A model generated the notes under the pieces. The model ran no database searches and was not told the DNA's origin. It worked only from the letters and a program-made list of their open reading frames with translations. From NCBI GenBank assembly GCA_035041965.1, contig JAPYMA010000054.1:1-64000 (forward strand): DNA of 64,000 bases, read 5' to 3'. This DNA is from Anisakis pegreffii. Its lineage: Eukaryota; Nematoda; Chromadorea; Rhabditida; Anisakidae. Below, piece by piece: positions 17,601 through 30,090 of this stretch (position 1 is its first letter; every line of letters starts with the position of its first letter). The translations under genes were made by a program, and so were the position numbers.

Positions 17601-18740
17601 CATCTTATATTTCACTTTATCGATCAACTTACCCTAATATCTCTCTATGCAAATTCACCGATGCTTTCTTAGAGATTGATTTCCTCCATCAAAAGAATTA
17701 ATCATTTTCTTCAGAGAATCCGCATGCATATATATATTTTTATGATTACATGCTTTTTGAAGTATTGAATGTTGATTGTGAGGGACAAAACCTTTCGTAT
17801 GCATCGCACAGCTGAAATACCTTTTATTCTCCACCCTTTGTTGAGATCTCTGAAATCTTAAAAACCCTAGCCTGTAATCCGTGATCAATTGGAGTCGTTT
17901 TCTTCGAGACCGATTTCAAAATTGACATCTTTATCGATCACGGTTGTGTGGCAGAGATCTGAGAATTACTTCATTCCGAAAACTTGGTGTTTGTTCATCA
18001 TAAAATTCACAGTGATTATTCATTCATTTGGAAGTCTCACAACTGCTTCTTCCTGGTGAATTCTTTTTTGACTTTCTCGATTTGCCGTCTGATATTCTTT
18101 TGATATGTCTTTAAATGTTTTTTTAGCTTTGTAAAACGCTTTTCGATGCGATCAGCCATCTGCCATCCGTTTTCTGAAACAAAATAAATTATTTGCTGAA
18201 AGATTTTCTTCCGTTTTTTATCATATCCATCTATAAATTGTTCAGTGCGTCTCTATGTGATTTTTGTTCACTTTTGATTGCTCGTTCCTCTTTCCGCTCT
18301 AATAAAAACAATCAACATTCACGATCACTTCAGATGTTTCTTGCCAAAAATTCAAGAAGTTTTTTCCGAGCGATCACTTTTACTAATTATTCCATTCGTC
18401 GTTTCCTTTACCTTCGCTATTTACGATGATTTTTTGTGGCACTTTTCGATAAAATGAACGAGTAAAATCGGTTGAATAGTTGACGGGGAGGAAAAGCTTA
18501 ACATCTGATGATTCAACAATGAACGGTTTCTAATTAACTCGCAAAAATAAAAAATATGGTGATAAATAAGCTCATTCAAGTTAGTTTGTTTCCACTTTCG
18601 ATAAATGCAACGAAAATATGCGAATCAGAGTCGAGAGATCAATTCAAATTCGAAGTTAGATTAATTTCAAAGGATTTTCAATAATTCATGATACTCCTTT
18701 CGCAGAAAAAACTCCAGTTATCCTTTCATATCCTCCAGTC

Positions 18741-18875
18741 CAGTGGTTCTCACGTTCGGATGCCTCACTATCTTTTTTGATGATCTGGCGGGCTGCCGTT
18801 ACTCCCCCCCCCTCCCCTCCCCGACACCTCCAAATTATCTAAAACGGGTAATTTCACTTCCTGTGAGAATCACTG
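18741..18875. mobile_element. hAT-like miniature element (MITE)
   Basis: The left end reads CAGTGGTTCTCAC and the right end GTGAGAATCACTG, whose complement CAGTGATTCTCAC matches 12 of 13 positions. CAGTGGTTCTCA is a classic hAT-type terminal inverted repeat. The 135-bp interior has no open frame and includes a C-rich run. Flanking 8-bp sequences do not match well, so the target duplication is lost or the ends are slightly off. Part of the interior (around GACACCTCCAAATTA) recurs near 19510 and, diverged, near 51880. Confidence 0.7.
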
Positions 18876-20584
18876 TCTTAGAGCGTTGTGTTGTTGATTA
18901 TTACTACTGATTATGATTGCATGAAAAGCTATTGTCTCACTTCATACTGATTTACATGGATTTTCATTCTTTTCAGACGTGTTGCATTCACTCTTGTAGC
19001 TATTACATGCGAATACCGTTCTCATGATGAGTTTTTCTCATTCACTTCGTCTCATTTCACTTCACAGTTCGAGTCGATTTCTTATTCTATAGCATATACT
19101 GTTTACTCGATACGTTGACGAGTGTTGACAGCCGAAATCAACAACACAGCAATCGAATTGAATTGCTGAACAACGTTCGACAGTGAAATGATCAATTATA
19201 GAGTGTATTTGATAGAATGAGAATTTGACTATAACTGTTGAGTGAAATGAATGAGAAATTAGCACAAGAGAACACTTTTGGTGATAAAAGCTATGAGAGC
19301 GATTATAGCAGTAAGGAAAAGAATGAGAATTCTGTTAAAACGAGTGAAAACCCTTTTAGGCTTCGGACGAGCTAATGATACTCAGAAAGCACGTGCCATC
19401 AACTAACCGCATTTACATACCCGAGTTAAAAAACACCATCACAATAGCATTCTATCAAAACATAACAACTGCACGAAGTATCAGTTTCCCGAGCTCCTCT
19501 ATTACCTCGTGACACCTCCAAATTACGCAAAATTGTAGGTGTCAAGGGTGTTGAGCTTGCCTCAAGATTAAACTCGAATATTGGCTTCGGCTTCGAACGA
19601 TGGCGCCTCTCTATGGCAAAATCCAAAATTTCTCGAAAGAGCTTGTGATTCTGGTGCATTTGGATTGATTAGTTCGTTGCTCTCCAATTCAATTCGATGC
19701 TTTCTAAAAATAAATTGAATGGAATTAAATTAGACATACTTCATCCCACTCAAACTCGATATTTTCAGTTTCACTGGATATGACCGCCTACAGATCAGTG
19801 ATACGTTAAAGTGCTCGAATAAGGAAAGATTGCATGAAATGATATCATTTGAATAAGAGTTGTTTACTTCAAGCAGTATCACTATTGTTCGAATAGAATG
19901 CAGCAGAGTAATCACTGAGGAGTGATTTCAAAATTCAAGTTACATGCTTCAAACATGAACTTCGGACATTAACAATAACAACACAAAGTCAGATGTCATC
20001 TCAAAATAAGGCATAACAACGTAAGAAAGGTTTCAGGGGTTAACATATGCGTAAGAAAAGAATGAACAGGGGTAGAAATTGGGAGTGGGGAGTAATCTGA
20101 CATTGAACTTGGGAGTGGAGAGTAATTTGGATCTCGAATATTTTATCATACAAAAGTTCGATATGATGGTGGATTAATTTAACATTGAATAGATCAAAAT
20201 GTCCTATTTGCCTTAGTATCAGGCAGTTACTATTGCTGCATTTTTTCATTTATCAGCATGCATTATCGGTATTCTTCCCGAAATTCTTTTGCTTAAACGT
20301 TTAATTCAATGTCGTTGTCTTTGTTTAGTGAGGTACGGTGATATATGTTTCCTAGTACTTTGTGCACAAGTTTTTAGTTTGTTCATTAATCCAAATGTAA
20401 CAGATATTGTTGTTGTTGTTGCTATTTAGGCCAACTGTCAGTAATTTATTCGTGTTATTCGGCAGCTGATTGAAGAAGCTTTGATTCGAACACGACAATA
20501 ACAACACCAACGATAACAATAACAACACGATTATGTTCAGCAATAATTATTGCGTTAACACTGTGTTCCCTTTCAAATCGTCAA

Positions 20585-21925
20585 GTTCACACCTGTCACT
20601 AGGCTCAACCTCAAGTGAACCACAAGCCAAGACCTTGGCTTAGGCTCACAATTAGGCCAAATCCAAAATTCAAGTTTTTTTTTTGAACCCTTTGAATTCC
20701 AAGCTTGAGCCTAATTCCTTTGCGCTACCTTTAGATCCTTTGTTCAGTTTTGAAATTGCGATTGAAACTTTAGCATGTTAAAGAACTTAAGAGTTGTGCT
20801 GTTATATCATATTGGCAACCCGGAAAAGACATCCATGATCGTTTCAGCTTTATTAACCTGGATTAGGCTCAGGCAAAGGTCTAGATTCAATCTCAAGCTT
20901 AATTTCAAGCATAGGAAGGGCTGAAATAGATCTGAGTATCACGAGACTCCCGAATGCTTTCCACAGATTATTGCTAAAATCTCAGCGAGAGAACTTTGAT
21001 CGTAAAAGAAAATTTCGAGAGAAAAAAGAAATTCACATTGAAACTGATCTCAAAAGTATCACGAAAAGGATTCATTCATCCTTCTTAACACATAAAATTG
21101 TCGTATTTGTTCGCGTTTTCTTGAGGTTAGCAGTGAAAGTAAGACATTAATAATTTCCTCGAAACTGTGTGTGTGTGAAATAAATTAGTTTCAATGCATT
21201 TTCGATTTGATATCATTCATTGTCGAACAATATAACCGCTTAAATTTAACTGCATTACAACAACGAAACGCATCGATCACAACCACCATTCCGCACACTT
21301 CTCCACATCAAACTTCATCTGTACATTCATAAAGCCTATCATAACTCTTTTGTTAGACTTATCCAAAGACTACGCCTAAGACTGACTACAACCTTGAACG
21401 TAAAACTTGAAATAAGAGTTTGAATTCAAGTCTGATTCAGGCGAACGATCTCCCATAAAAATCTTACTTCTTAAATGTTCATAAATCGTGCTCACGTTAT
21501 CATCTCTGCCCAATAATATCCCTGTTTAATGAATAGTGCATACTTTGCATACTCTCAACATATAGAAAGATCCATGTGGGAAAAGAAATGTGAATGTTTC
21601 AAGTCTTTAACACATATTCATTATATGATTTGCTTCGTATCTTTTGTTATGTTGTTGTTCGATGACCCTAAATTCTAAGTTTGATCCTGCACAAGTCAGC
21701 TTAAGTTTGCTTTTCTTTTGCTGTCATATAGTGACGACTATCGCTCGTAAACATGCCATTTTTCGAAACATTGGTTTTCTATTTGTTTTGCAAACGAGAT
21801 TCATACTTTTCAAAGAAATGCAGCAGTAGATTAGCTTCATTCGCTCAAAGTAGACTCAATCTCACGAGTCAGCCTGTGCTCAGACCTTGGGTCCTCTTAA
21901 GGCTTGAGGTTAGGCCCGTAAGGTG
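20585..21925. repeat. Clusters of degenerate repeated words
   Basis: Words such as CTTAGGCTCA, ATTAGGC, GAGCCTAA, CTCAAGCTT and CAAGACCTTGG recur in both orientations at about 20585-20720, 20860-20920, 21365-21430 and 21850-21920. No clean period is visible. These look like the decayed remains of a simple or satellite-like repeat. Confidence 0.35.
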
Positions 21926-23395
21926 GATAGCCAGCAATATGATAGTATAGATTGCTCAATTTTACAGATGGTCGTTTATGGACAGTAGTGCTCTGACAAT
22001 TGTTTAAAGAGCTGATATATCTTTTATTGCAATACTCTAAGTGACTTCATTGAGGGATGAATTTTTATTTGATAATGTTCTGTTCTCGGTCAGTATTTTA
22101 ATCCGTTACGACTTCTTAACTGCGTCGTCATTATTATAATTGTCCAAGTCACGAGCACTGTCATTATTTCAATTGTTATCGCAGTTGTAATATTCATTGT
22201 TCATTTCATGTTGGTACGATTATTACTAACACTGTCAGTATTACAGCTTCCTTAGATCATCTCACATCCCAAAACAGGACTCAGACTTTGTGGTTTGTAA
22301 ACAACTTTCAACATCTCATAGCTATCTGCGTTCCACTTCCCTGAAAGTGGTATCAAAAACTGAACATGCTTGGTGCACAAGCTCTTCGAACGAAACAGGT
22401 TTGATCTTGACAACACTTGCATTTTCATGCGATTATTTTATCATCTTCATATGACCGTCTTACTGTACCCTGTTACCGTATCATTACAACATCATATAAC
22501 ATCTCCCAACAGTTCAAACCAATCATTTGGGTACATTTTGATATCAACTGTTTTCAATTTCGCGGTTATCCGTTCAGATTCACTTTTTAATTTGATCATA
22601 TCAAGTAAATGGCAAAATTCTCAAGTGAAATATTTAAATTTTCTGAAAAGAGATAATTTTTTAAACAAAATGTTTGGCATTTTGATGGTTGTTGATATGG
22701 TGATTACCCATGAGGAAATAATCTTCAGTTCACTTTTGTCAGTTGTTGTGTTGTTGCAGTGTAAAATGAAGTGAACATTATAATTCATGCAGTTACCCAA
22801 TGAACAGTGATAATTCACAAAATAAAAATCTCACTGTACACTATGAAATATTTGTTCTGCACACGGAATTCATGTTTATCGAGAATTTAATGTAATAGAA
22901 AGCCTTCTTCCTATTGCATTATGCTCTATAAACAAGTCAAAAAGAGTGTATTCGTTCCAAAAAAAATTAGCAGCGATAAATGAGTGATAATTTTGAGTTT
23001 CTTTTCTTTCCAAAAACTTTTCTCCAATGATAAATCTTAACCAAATAACCAAACAAATAGTACAGTTCAATCAATCTATTGAAATCCATTGCACTCAACT
23101 CTCAACACTGCCTCAACCGAATTCCTCCTGCCACAAGTAAGAGGATTGATTCCAAGAGATGAAAACCTAACGTAAGAATGAAATTTTTTCTCTTTAACTC
23201 AACTGACTAGAGGAAACTTCACTGACTCTTCATGAAATGAATTGAAAGTTCATTGTTCAAGTTAAAAATGCTTCAGATTACTCTGAGAATTTGGAAATTC
23301 TTCGACGAATTCGAATTCAACAAATAGATATTTTCTCACTAGAGTAAAATTGGTAAGAATTTCCGTGGGAAAGAAGTGAAAAAATTAATTTTCAG

Positions 23396-26300
23396 AAATG
23401 CGAACAAAAAGAAAAAGAAAAACGACATCGAGAACGACAAAAGAACTTAGAGCAGCAACGTGAAAGGATTCAAAAAGTTGCGAGGTGATTCCCCTCGCAC
23501 ATTGTCACTCATCTCTCACTCATAATCTCAATCACAACCGTTCAATCGCTATCTCTCAAATTGTTTGTTTCACGATTTGCATCGCGATTCTCCGATCCAG
23601 ATTTTATCTGGATTTTTCTGGATTTATGCAGATTTTATTTTATCTAATCCATCACTATCTGACTCAGATTTGATCAGTCCCTTAACATTATCTTATCATC
23701 AACTCTTTATCACTCTTATCATTTTATCACAATGATGCTGATTTCCCCGCACCTCTGCTATGATACAATTCAACTCATTTACTTTTTCTGACTTGCTACT
23801 ATAACGCATCTCATTTTCATGGGAACGTTTTCTCTCAATTTATCTTCTTAAAACTTTTTCGAACTTTATTCACAATTCTTCTTCAATCATCCATTGATAT
23901 GTACATCAAAGAGTATCATTCGCTCTTTTGAATGCTGTTCAATTCTATCTGTAAACGAACTTAGATAATGGATTTATGCAACGGCATTATGAGATTTAAA
24001 CTGCAATCTTTTGATTAGATGAAGCTTGATCTAACGAATGAATCAGTGATTGATTCAGCAGTAAGTAATATGAAGTTTGATGTTCAGCTCGTTCTACAGA
24101 GAGGATGAAACGAAGTTCCTGCAGAAGATGGCTGATATGCGTTTGTAAGTCTCACATTATCTATCTTCCGTGCACTGTTCTACTACGGTCCTCGTGCCGT
24201 GCCTTTAATCCGCCCTCTCACTACGGTCAGACCTCGATTTCCGAGATTTTCGACATAGAGTTTAACTTTTCAAGCTAGAAAAAAAGTGAAGGTTCATGAT
24301 TTTGTTTATCCTTCCATGTTCCAGACCCGAAAAAAACTGACCGAACCGAAGTCGAACTCTGCAATTAACCACTAACCATAACCCAGCTGCCCTGCCTGGC
24401 ATTCTAACCACGAGAAATGGCTATACTTGTTGCTCTGTGTTACTCTACCCGCTGTTCAGCGCTGTGCTCAGATTGTCCTTGAAAGCCTATCTTAATCTAC
24501 CCACATACAGCTAGCTGGCTTATCGCAGTTTCATTAGCAGGCAAACGATATCGTAATCCTTAAGATTCGATTCAAAACTAACACTCTAAATTGCATTCGG
24601 TTGACTGTCAAAAATGTCCTCCTATTCAGAGTTGTTGTGATATTTCATTTGTTGTGCAGATTTACTTAAAGAGAGGAAGTTTTGTTTGGTTTGATTCCTT
24701 TATGACATCCAAAGTGCTTTCTTTATCTTTCTGCTCTTTTCTGTTCGTGTTGACTGGCACTGAGATTCAATTAAACGCTCACAAAATCCACAAATCCCCA
24801 CAGAATTTGAGCAATGCAATTCACTAATCTTATTACTATCGCAACTGTCAGACAAGAGAATGAATCTGCTGTGAAAAAAAGCATAAATTCGCTTCCTTAA
24901 TCCGCCTATCAACGCTTTCGTCCTTTTCAACTTCCATTTATGTCTTCCTCGAATGCAATGAAAAACAAATGAAAAAATATAAAATAAAATGCAAACTTTG
25001 CAAAAACTGTGCACATGTGCAGCAGTCAGTTGCAAGTCAATAAGGTTTTGAAAAAGCTGAAATAAGGCATCAAACGAAAACAAGCAATATTCATTTCAAT
25101 CAGGTTCCGTAATAAGGTTCTAATTCATGACCAACGCTTCACTGCTTTCGTAAAACGGCATAAAACTACATCTTATTTTATGAAGTATCGTAAATCCATT
25201 GTGATTCTTTATTTGTGCATTTCTTTAATTATGCATGATCAAAGCTTACAGTTAGTATTGAGTACGGTTGCTGAACTTATCAACTTTTGATGACAGGCAG
25301 TAGTTTTTTGGAAGCGATAAAAATGATTGATTAAAACAGTCGCATTGTCCACAAATAACTCACTTCAATGCCACACAAACTGGCTGTTGAGCTGTTGTTA
25401 TCAGAGTTTAACATTTCAACAACTCGAAGATCTGTTGGTATTAATGATATCCGTTCGATTCGTCGAATTGAGAAGATAGCGACAATTAATTTCTCGACGG
25501 AATACGATGCATAAATTATAAGATAGTCATTAAATCCGGAGAGAGATAAAAGATCAAACCGTTGATCGCGTTGTAATAATGCTCAATGACTTTTGAGATA
25601 GATCATTCATCTTTTGAGATAGCATTCAATTTCATTGATTGCTGTTTTTTGATTTACAATTTCAATCAAAATTTATTCTTCTCGTCTGAAACTAAAACTA
25701 CTGATTTTAAGCTGCTTTCAGGTTTTCAATATCCAATTGTCACAAAATTTCACCGATAAATAGGTTCGAGGAAACCACTTTTCCTATAATATATTCTCCT
25801 CTCTTTTCCCACATCACTTTCCGTTTGTCCTCTGATCCCCCGAATATTTTCCGTTCTATCGTCCGTCTGTTCTGTCATTTTCGCATTTTTCTTCCTTTCC
25901 GTACTTTTCAGTTCGTTTTTATTGCTTTCATGGCATCAGATCTATCTTGGCCCTCTTTCCTCGCTACTGTTGTTTGTAATTGATAATTTGCTGTTGCTGT
26001 TGTTGTTGTTATTGCGTTTTATGTTTCGAATTACGTAAATGTATTGTCTCGTCTATGTTTTGATTAATGCTGTGCAATAATAATAATCATCTTTTGCATT
26101 ACAAATCGTGCACTTTGGCTCGATGAAAATTCTGAGTGGTGATCATTCATTATTCACTTCAGTGATTAATTAATGTTTATGTGAATAGAACAAATTTTTG
26201 CAAAATTCTTTTCATTTCCGTACAGCAATTTTCATATGTTGGGATGCAATTTGCATCAAGCAATAAGAAATTCCCAAAAAAAATCAAAAACAGTTAGCAA

Positions 26301-27086
26301 TCAAGCCAAATGAGAGATGGGAGTAAGTAGCATCGCATTCATTTATTCACATATGTGCGTATGCATATTTTAATAGTGTGGCGCAAGATTGCATGTTGCT
26401 AATTGCATTATTGGATTGATTTAACATATTTTGTGTTCACATTATGAGGTCACAAACTGAACCAAAAATACATTGAAATATCATCGAAGACGCCTCAAGT
26501 AAGTGAAATTATGACAGATATAAGTGGTGTCTTCATGCATCATTCGTTTTTTGCAATGATGTTTGCGGTGCATAACTTGAATTTGCTGGATTATGATAAC
26601 AGACTGATAAATTAATAAACTGCTATGTCTAACTCTGAAAGCTGTAGATCAATCAGAAGCTAAAAAATTCAGGGAGGATGCGCGAGCGTTGATCGAGATG
26701 GCACACCAACAACGCAAGAACTCGCAGCTCCACCAGCCCACTCGTCACCACTCATTACATCCCATCTCGTCCACATCCGTTCACTCAGAAATGCAGACCA
26801 TGAGCGCCAGAGGATCTCAGAGCTCATCGGATATGGTTAATCCCACATAAGTGTTTGGAGTGTTTAAGTTGTCGAGAATTGGATGATATAATAATGGTGG
26901 ATGGATGTGTTAATGAATGCACATTTTCAGTTAGAAATACCACGCCGATCGCCATCTGCAGATCTGCTGAAAGCTTCGAACGATGAGAGTGCGCATCATA
27001 CGGGCAACAGGTTTATGAAGTGGTTGGGTCTATCGCAGAACCGAAGAGACTCGAAGAAACCGAGACGTATGTCGACGTTCACTTGA
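23396..27086 (+). CDS. C-terminal exons of a coiled-coil, basic protein
   Basis: Four exon candidates are seen: 23396-23484, 24088-24144, about 26650-26834 and 26931-27086 (stop TGA). The first is very rich in Lys, Glu, Arg and Gln (KCEQKEKEKRHRERQKNLEQ) and should form a charged helix. It splices in phase to the second (SSFYREDETKFLQKMADMR). The third carries FREDARALIEMAHQQR, then a His/Ser-rich linker. The fourth joins in phase 0 after SSSDM with a SPSADLL motif and ends basic (RRDSKKPRRMSTFT). The second and third do not join in phase, so at least one exon between 24145 and 26650 is missing. Upstream exons are also unknown and may lie in the desert to the left. The style recalls C-terminal regions of cytoskeletal or Rho-GEF proteins, but I cannot name the family. 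Confidence 0.5.
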
Positions 27087-27925
27087 ACAAATACCATCGA
27101 ATAACAGTGAACCGGCGCCGAACAACCTGACAACGAAATACTCTTCCTTCATTTATTAACATTTATGATATCACTACTTCAACGACCATGATTCAACCGT
27201 ATAATCTCAGTTAGGAAAGGGAACAGCATGCTAGGACGGGTACAGAACTGAGCGTATACGTTCGACGTTATACGGTTTAGAACAACAGCTTGATGTGGTG
27301 ATCCCTTATCGAGCCGGCTCTATTTCAATTCTGGAATCAACCGAGTTCAGCAATCTGCGAAGATAAAAAATCCGCAGAAGTTTTCCTATGCATATGACTC
27401 AGAATCTGGCATTCTTTTGAACATCGGGATTTCCAAATGCATCCTGAAGCATCCAAAGATATATTTAGTTCATGCTGGAGTTTGTTTTTTGAATATTTTT
27501 ATATCTATCATTTCAGATTGATGCCAATAATTAATGACTGAAAACTTAATCCATGAGAGACACATGGAAGACTCACTTCGATGTGTACTAAACTTTCAAT
27601 GGTAATGATTTGAACTGTGAGTTAACTACTCATAATAGTAAGGCAACTATTTACTGGTAAGGTAACGATCGTTTCAAAACGTTTCAAAAATTTTGGATTA
27701 CTTTAAGTAGTGATATAATTCAGATGCTTATGCATCATCACGGTTCAGATGCCTATGCAAGTTTCAACCGGGTGGCTTTAACCCTAAGGAAAGGCAATCC
27801 GATCCGTCCATCGTCCTATTCTGTCCTCTTGTTGTTGTGTGAGTGCATGTCATGTACCTTATGCATATACCGTATTATATTGTATACTGTATTCGATTTT
27901 TTTTGAAATTTTTGTTTTTTTGGAA

Positions 27926-27960
27926 AAATGCATGTTGGTAAATAGCCAACATGTATTTTC
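27926..27960. repeat. Short hairpin
   Basis: An inverted repeat with arms CATGTTGG and CCAACATG around TAAATAG, extended by A and T runs on the outside. It lies about 850 bp past the stop of the coiled-coil gene. No role is evident. Confidence 0.6.
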
Positions 27961-28040
27961 GTTCGTTGTTTTATTTCTCCACTCGAATTTTGTCGCTTCA
28001 TGAGAATTATTATAAACGCAAAACAATCGCGTTGAGCTGT

Positions 28041-28079
28041 CAACGTTTATAGCTCAATCGCGTTGAGCTATAAACGTTG
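28041..28079. repeat. Perfect 17-bp inverted repeat with 5-nt loop
   Basis: CAACGTTTATAGCTCAA at 28041-28057 is followed by TCGCG and then its exact complement at 28063-28079. A 15-bp direct repeat CAATCGCGTTGAGCT at 28024-28038 recurs at 28055-28069, spanning the loop. The whole could fold as a hairpin or cruciform. Confidence 0.9.
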
Positions 28080-28245
28080 ATGTGACGATGATGATCTATT
28101 GACTTGAGCCAATCTCATTGTTCAGCAATTATGTTCAGTTCATTCTTTATTTTTATCCTTTTTTTATTTATTTGTTTCAAATATACTCTCAAAAATTTAT
28201 CCACACTATAATAATGTAATTGAATATTATTTGTATATTTATTAC

Positions 28246-28734
28246 GGCTTTTATGAGTTCGACTCGATTTCATTGGTATGAACAAATCCTTCCACAAAAG
28301 TCATTCGAAATCGAACCGAATCAACTTGGAATAGATACCTGAATCCGCATTAACGATTATCACAGTAATGATTTAGTGAAGCGAAGAAAGTTTCCCTAAC
28401 TTCCAAATTTTCGAACAATAGAGGGTTCTATGGTATGCTACAGTTTTTCGTCAATTCCTTATGTTATTTATTATTCTCTGAATATTTTTGTCGACATTAT
28501 TCAAATAAATTTGTTCATACTCACCACTTTTTCTGAAATTAAAGAATCTGGAGAATCCAACGGTATTGACTGCACAAAATGGGTTTCGTTCCTTCGAAAC
28601 TTTTCATTGAGTTCGTTTCTCTTGTGCAACGTTGATTGCTTGAATGTCTCATCTTCAATAATAACATTACCCGTACGTATCACCAGCACAATGATATTCG
28701 AACCGTATGAAATTGGATTGTGAGTCAAATGCAT
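28246..28734 (-). CDS. Possible small gene, exons uncertain
   Basis: A minus-strand open frame from 28734 runs through residues such as IIVLVIRTGNVIIEDETF and HFVQSIPLDSPDSLISEKV to a strong GTGGTGAGT donor near 28516. Further along the strand, after a TTCAG acceptor near 28340, a frame reads YLFQVDSVRF and ends FVEGFVHTNEIESNS before a stop near 28250. The amino-acid content looks more protein-like than chance frames around it. The two pieces do not join in phase as drawn, so an exon end is wrong, an exon is missing, or the call is false. No family is recognised. Confidence 0.25.
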
Positions 28735-29834
28735 AACAACCCATAATGATTTATTATCACAAATTCACGTGTACAAAAGAAGGAGTATTAATCACAATTC
28801 ACATCATCATAATAAGAACAATATTAAAGTCAGATCCAAATAACAAATCAGCCAATGATCATATACCATCGATCCCATTCAATGAAATCAGCTCTGAATC
28901 AAAAAAGCAAGAAGACGAATTATTTATAGTTTATAGCGCTTCAGAACATGCGCACACAGCTCCAGAAATAAAATAGATTCAAATTGAAACGTCCAAGAAA
29001 AATGAACAACACGAAAGCAAATTCATTCAACCAAAACACAACGACCAAAAAAAGCTAAAGCCATCCAAACAAAAGAATTACAATCACAAACATCAATTCT
29101 GCAGAAATAAAATGGTCAAACCGAACAAATCTTTCACGGAAAACTGAAAATTATTGGTTGAAAAACGTAAAAAATGAGAACAAAGAGAACGTTAAGGCAA
29201 AACACAAAGAGATTTCTTGAGAAAAGCGCGAGGCGCAAACTGAACAATGAAAAACTGTTATGGAACCGACCCAATCATCGACTCTCAAATAAAAAGCGAT
29301 ATGCTGTTGGAAAAGAAATGAAAAGGGAAAGTAATGAAGTTACCATGGCAATGAGATAATCTCGAATGGGGCATCAAGTAAAGCGCAGATTTCCAAATCA
29401 TTCAATCGCACAGCCGCTGAACTATTAAATAGTTATTGAGATTTACTTCGTACAGATACGAGTTGATGAATATAGTAATAGGTCATTACTACTCAACGCT
29501 TTGGTCCGAATGTCAGGTTGCAAGATGTGCACAATTCGAGTGCTTCTTACAGACCGTCCTTTCAATCGCTGACTAGTAAAAATATGAGTGTTGTACTCAT
29601 ATCATCAAACGCTAACCACATAATTCTAGTTGACGTAACAATCGAAAAAGCTACAATAATAACTAGAAAGCTAGCGAATAATAACAATAATAAAGATTTC
29701 AAGACAGCGATGTCAACAACAAGCAAATCGAAACGTAATAACTTCAAAAGTTTTTGAAATATTTTACAAACGAAACTTTGAATAGTTCATCAATATTCAT
29801 TCATTTGCCATCGTGAAACTATCTGTCTAGAAAT
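28735..29834. other. A-rich stretch without secure gene
   Basis: Plus-strand frames here (28746-28976, 29174-29359, 29518-29757) are Lys- and Asn-rich because the DNA is A-rich. They show no splice continuity or family match. The region is downstream of the INPP4 stop at 29835. Confidence 0.4.
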
Positions 29835-30054
29835 TTAACTCGCAACGCCTTGAGAGTAAGTGCCAGCCGGAGGACGTAGCTCCTTTGGTATGAAGTGCAT
29901 TTGGAATGGAGAAAATGAGTAAAGTGCTTTGCCAACATTCTTACGACAATTTTCTCGTCTTACACCATCACGACGCAAACATACTACCATTTCACCCATC
30001 TAAACAATAAATTTCATGATACTAGTAAATATAACAGTAACAATAAATATGATA

Positions 30055-30090
<36 letters not shown>

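Larger units (their letters stand above)
5638..23395. other. 17.7-kb gene desert
   Basis: Long AT-rich stretch with many short chance reading frames and no run of exons that I can join by phase or match to a family. It holds a hAT-like miniature element (18741-18875), a short related piece near 19510-19550, degenerate repeated words between 20585 and 21925, and a more CpG-containing, CTC-rich patch near 13430-13660 that could be a promoter. It may be intergenic or large introns of the coiled-coil gene whose last exons start at 23396. Confidence 0.5.

Noticed and set aside
20585..21925. Interstitial telomere array
   Set aside because: TTAGGC occurs only singly and scattered, never in tandem.
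24330..24400. tRNA-like remnant on the minus strand (TTAGTGGTTA followed by GTTCGACTTCGG)
   Set aside because: A-box and B-box-like words are too close together and no cloverleaf forms; at best a decayed fragment.
29174..29359. Lys/Arg-rich plus-strand frame
   Set aside because: Explained by A-rich DNA; no splice sites or homologue.
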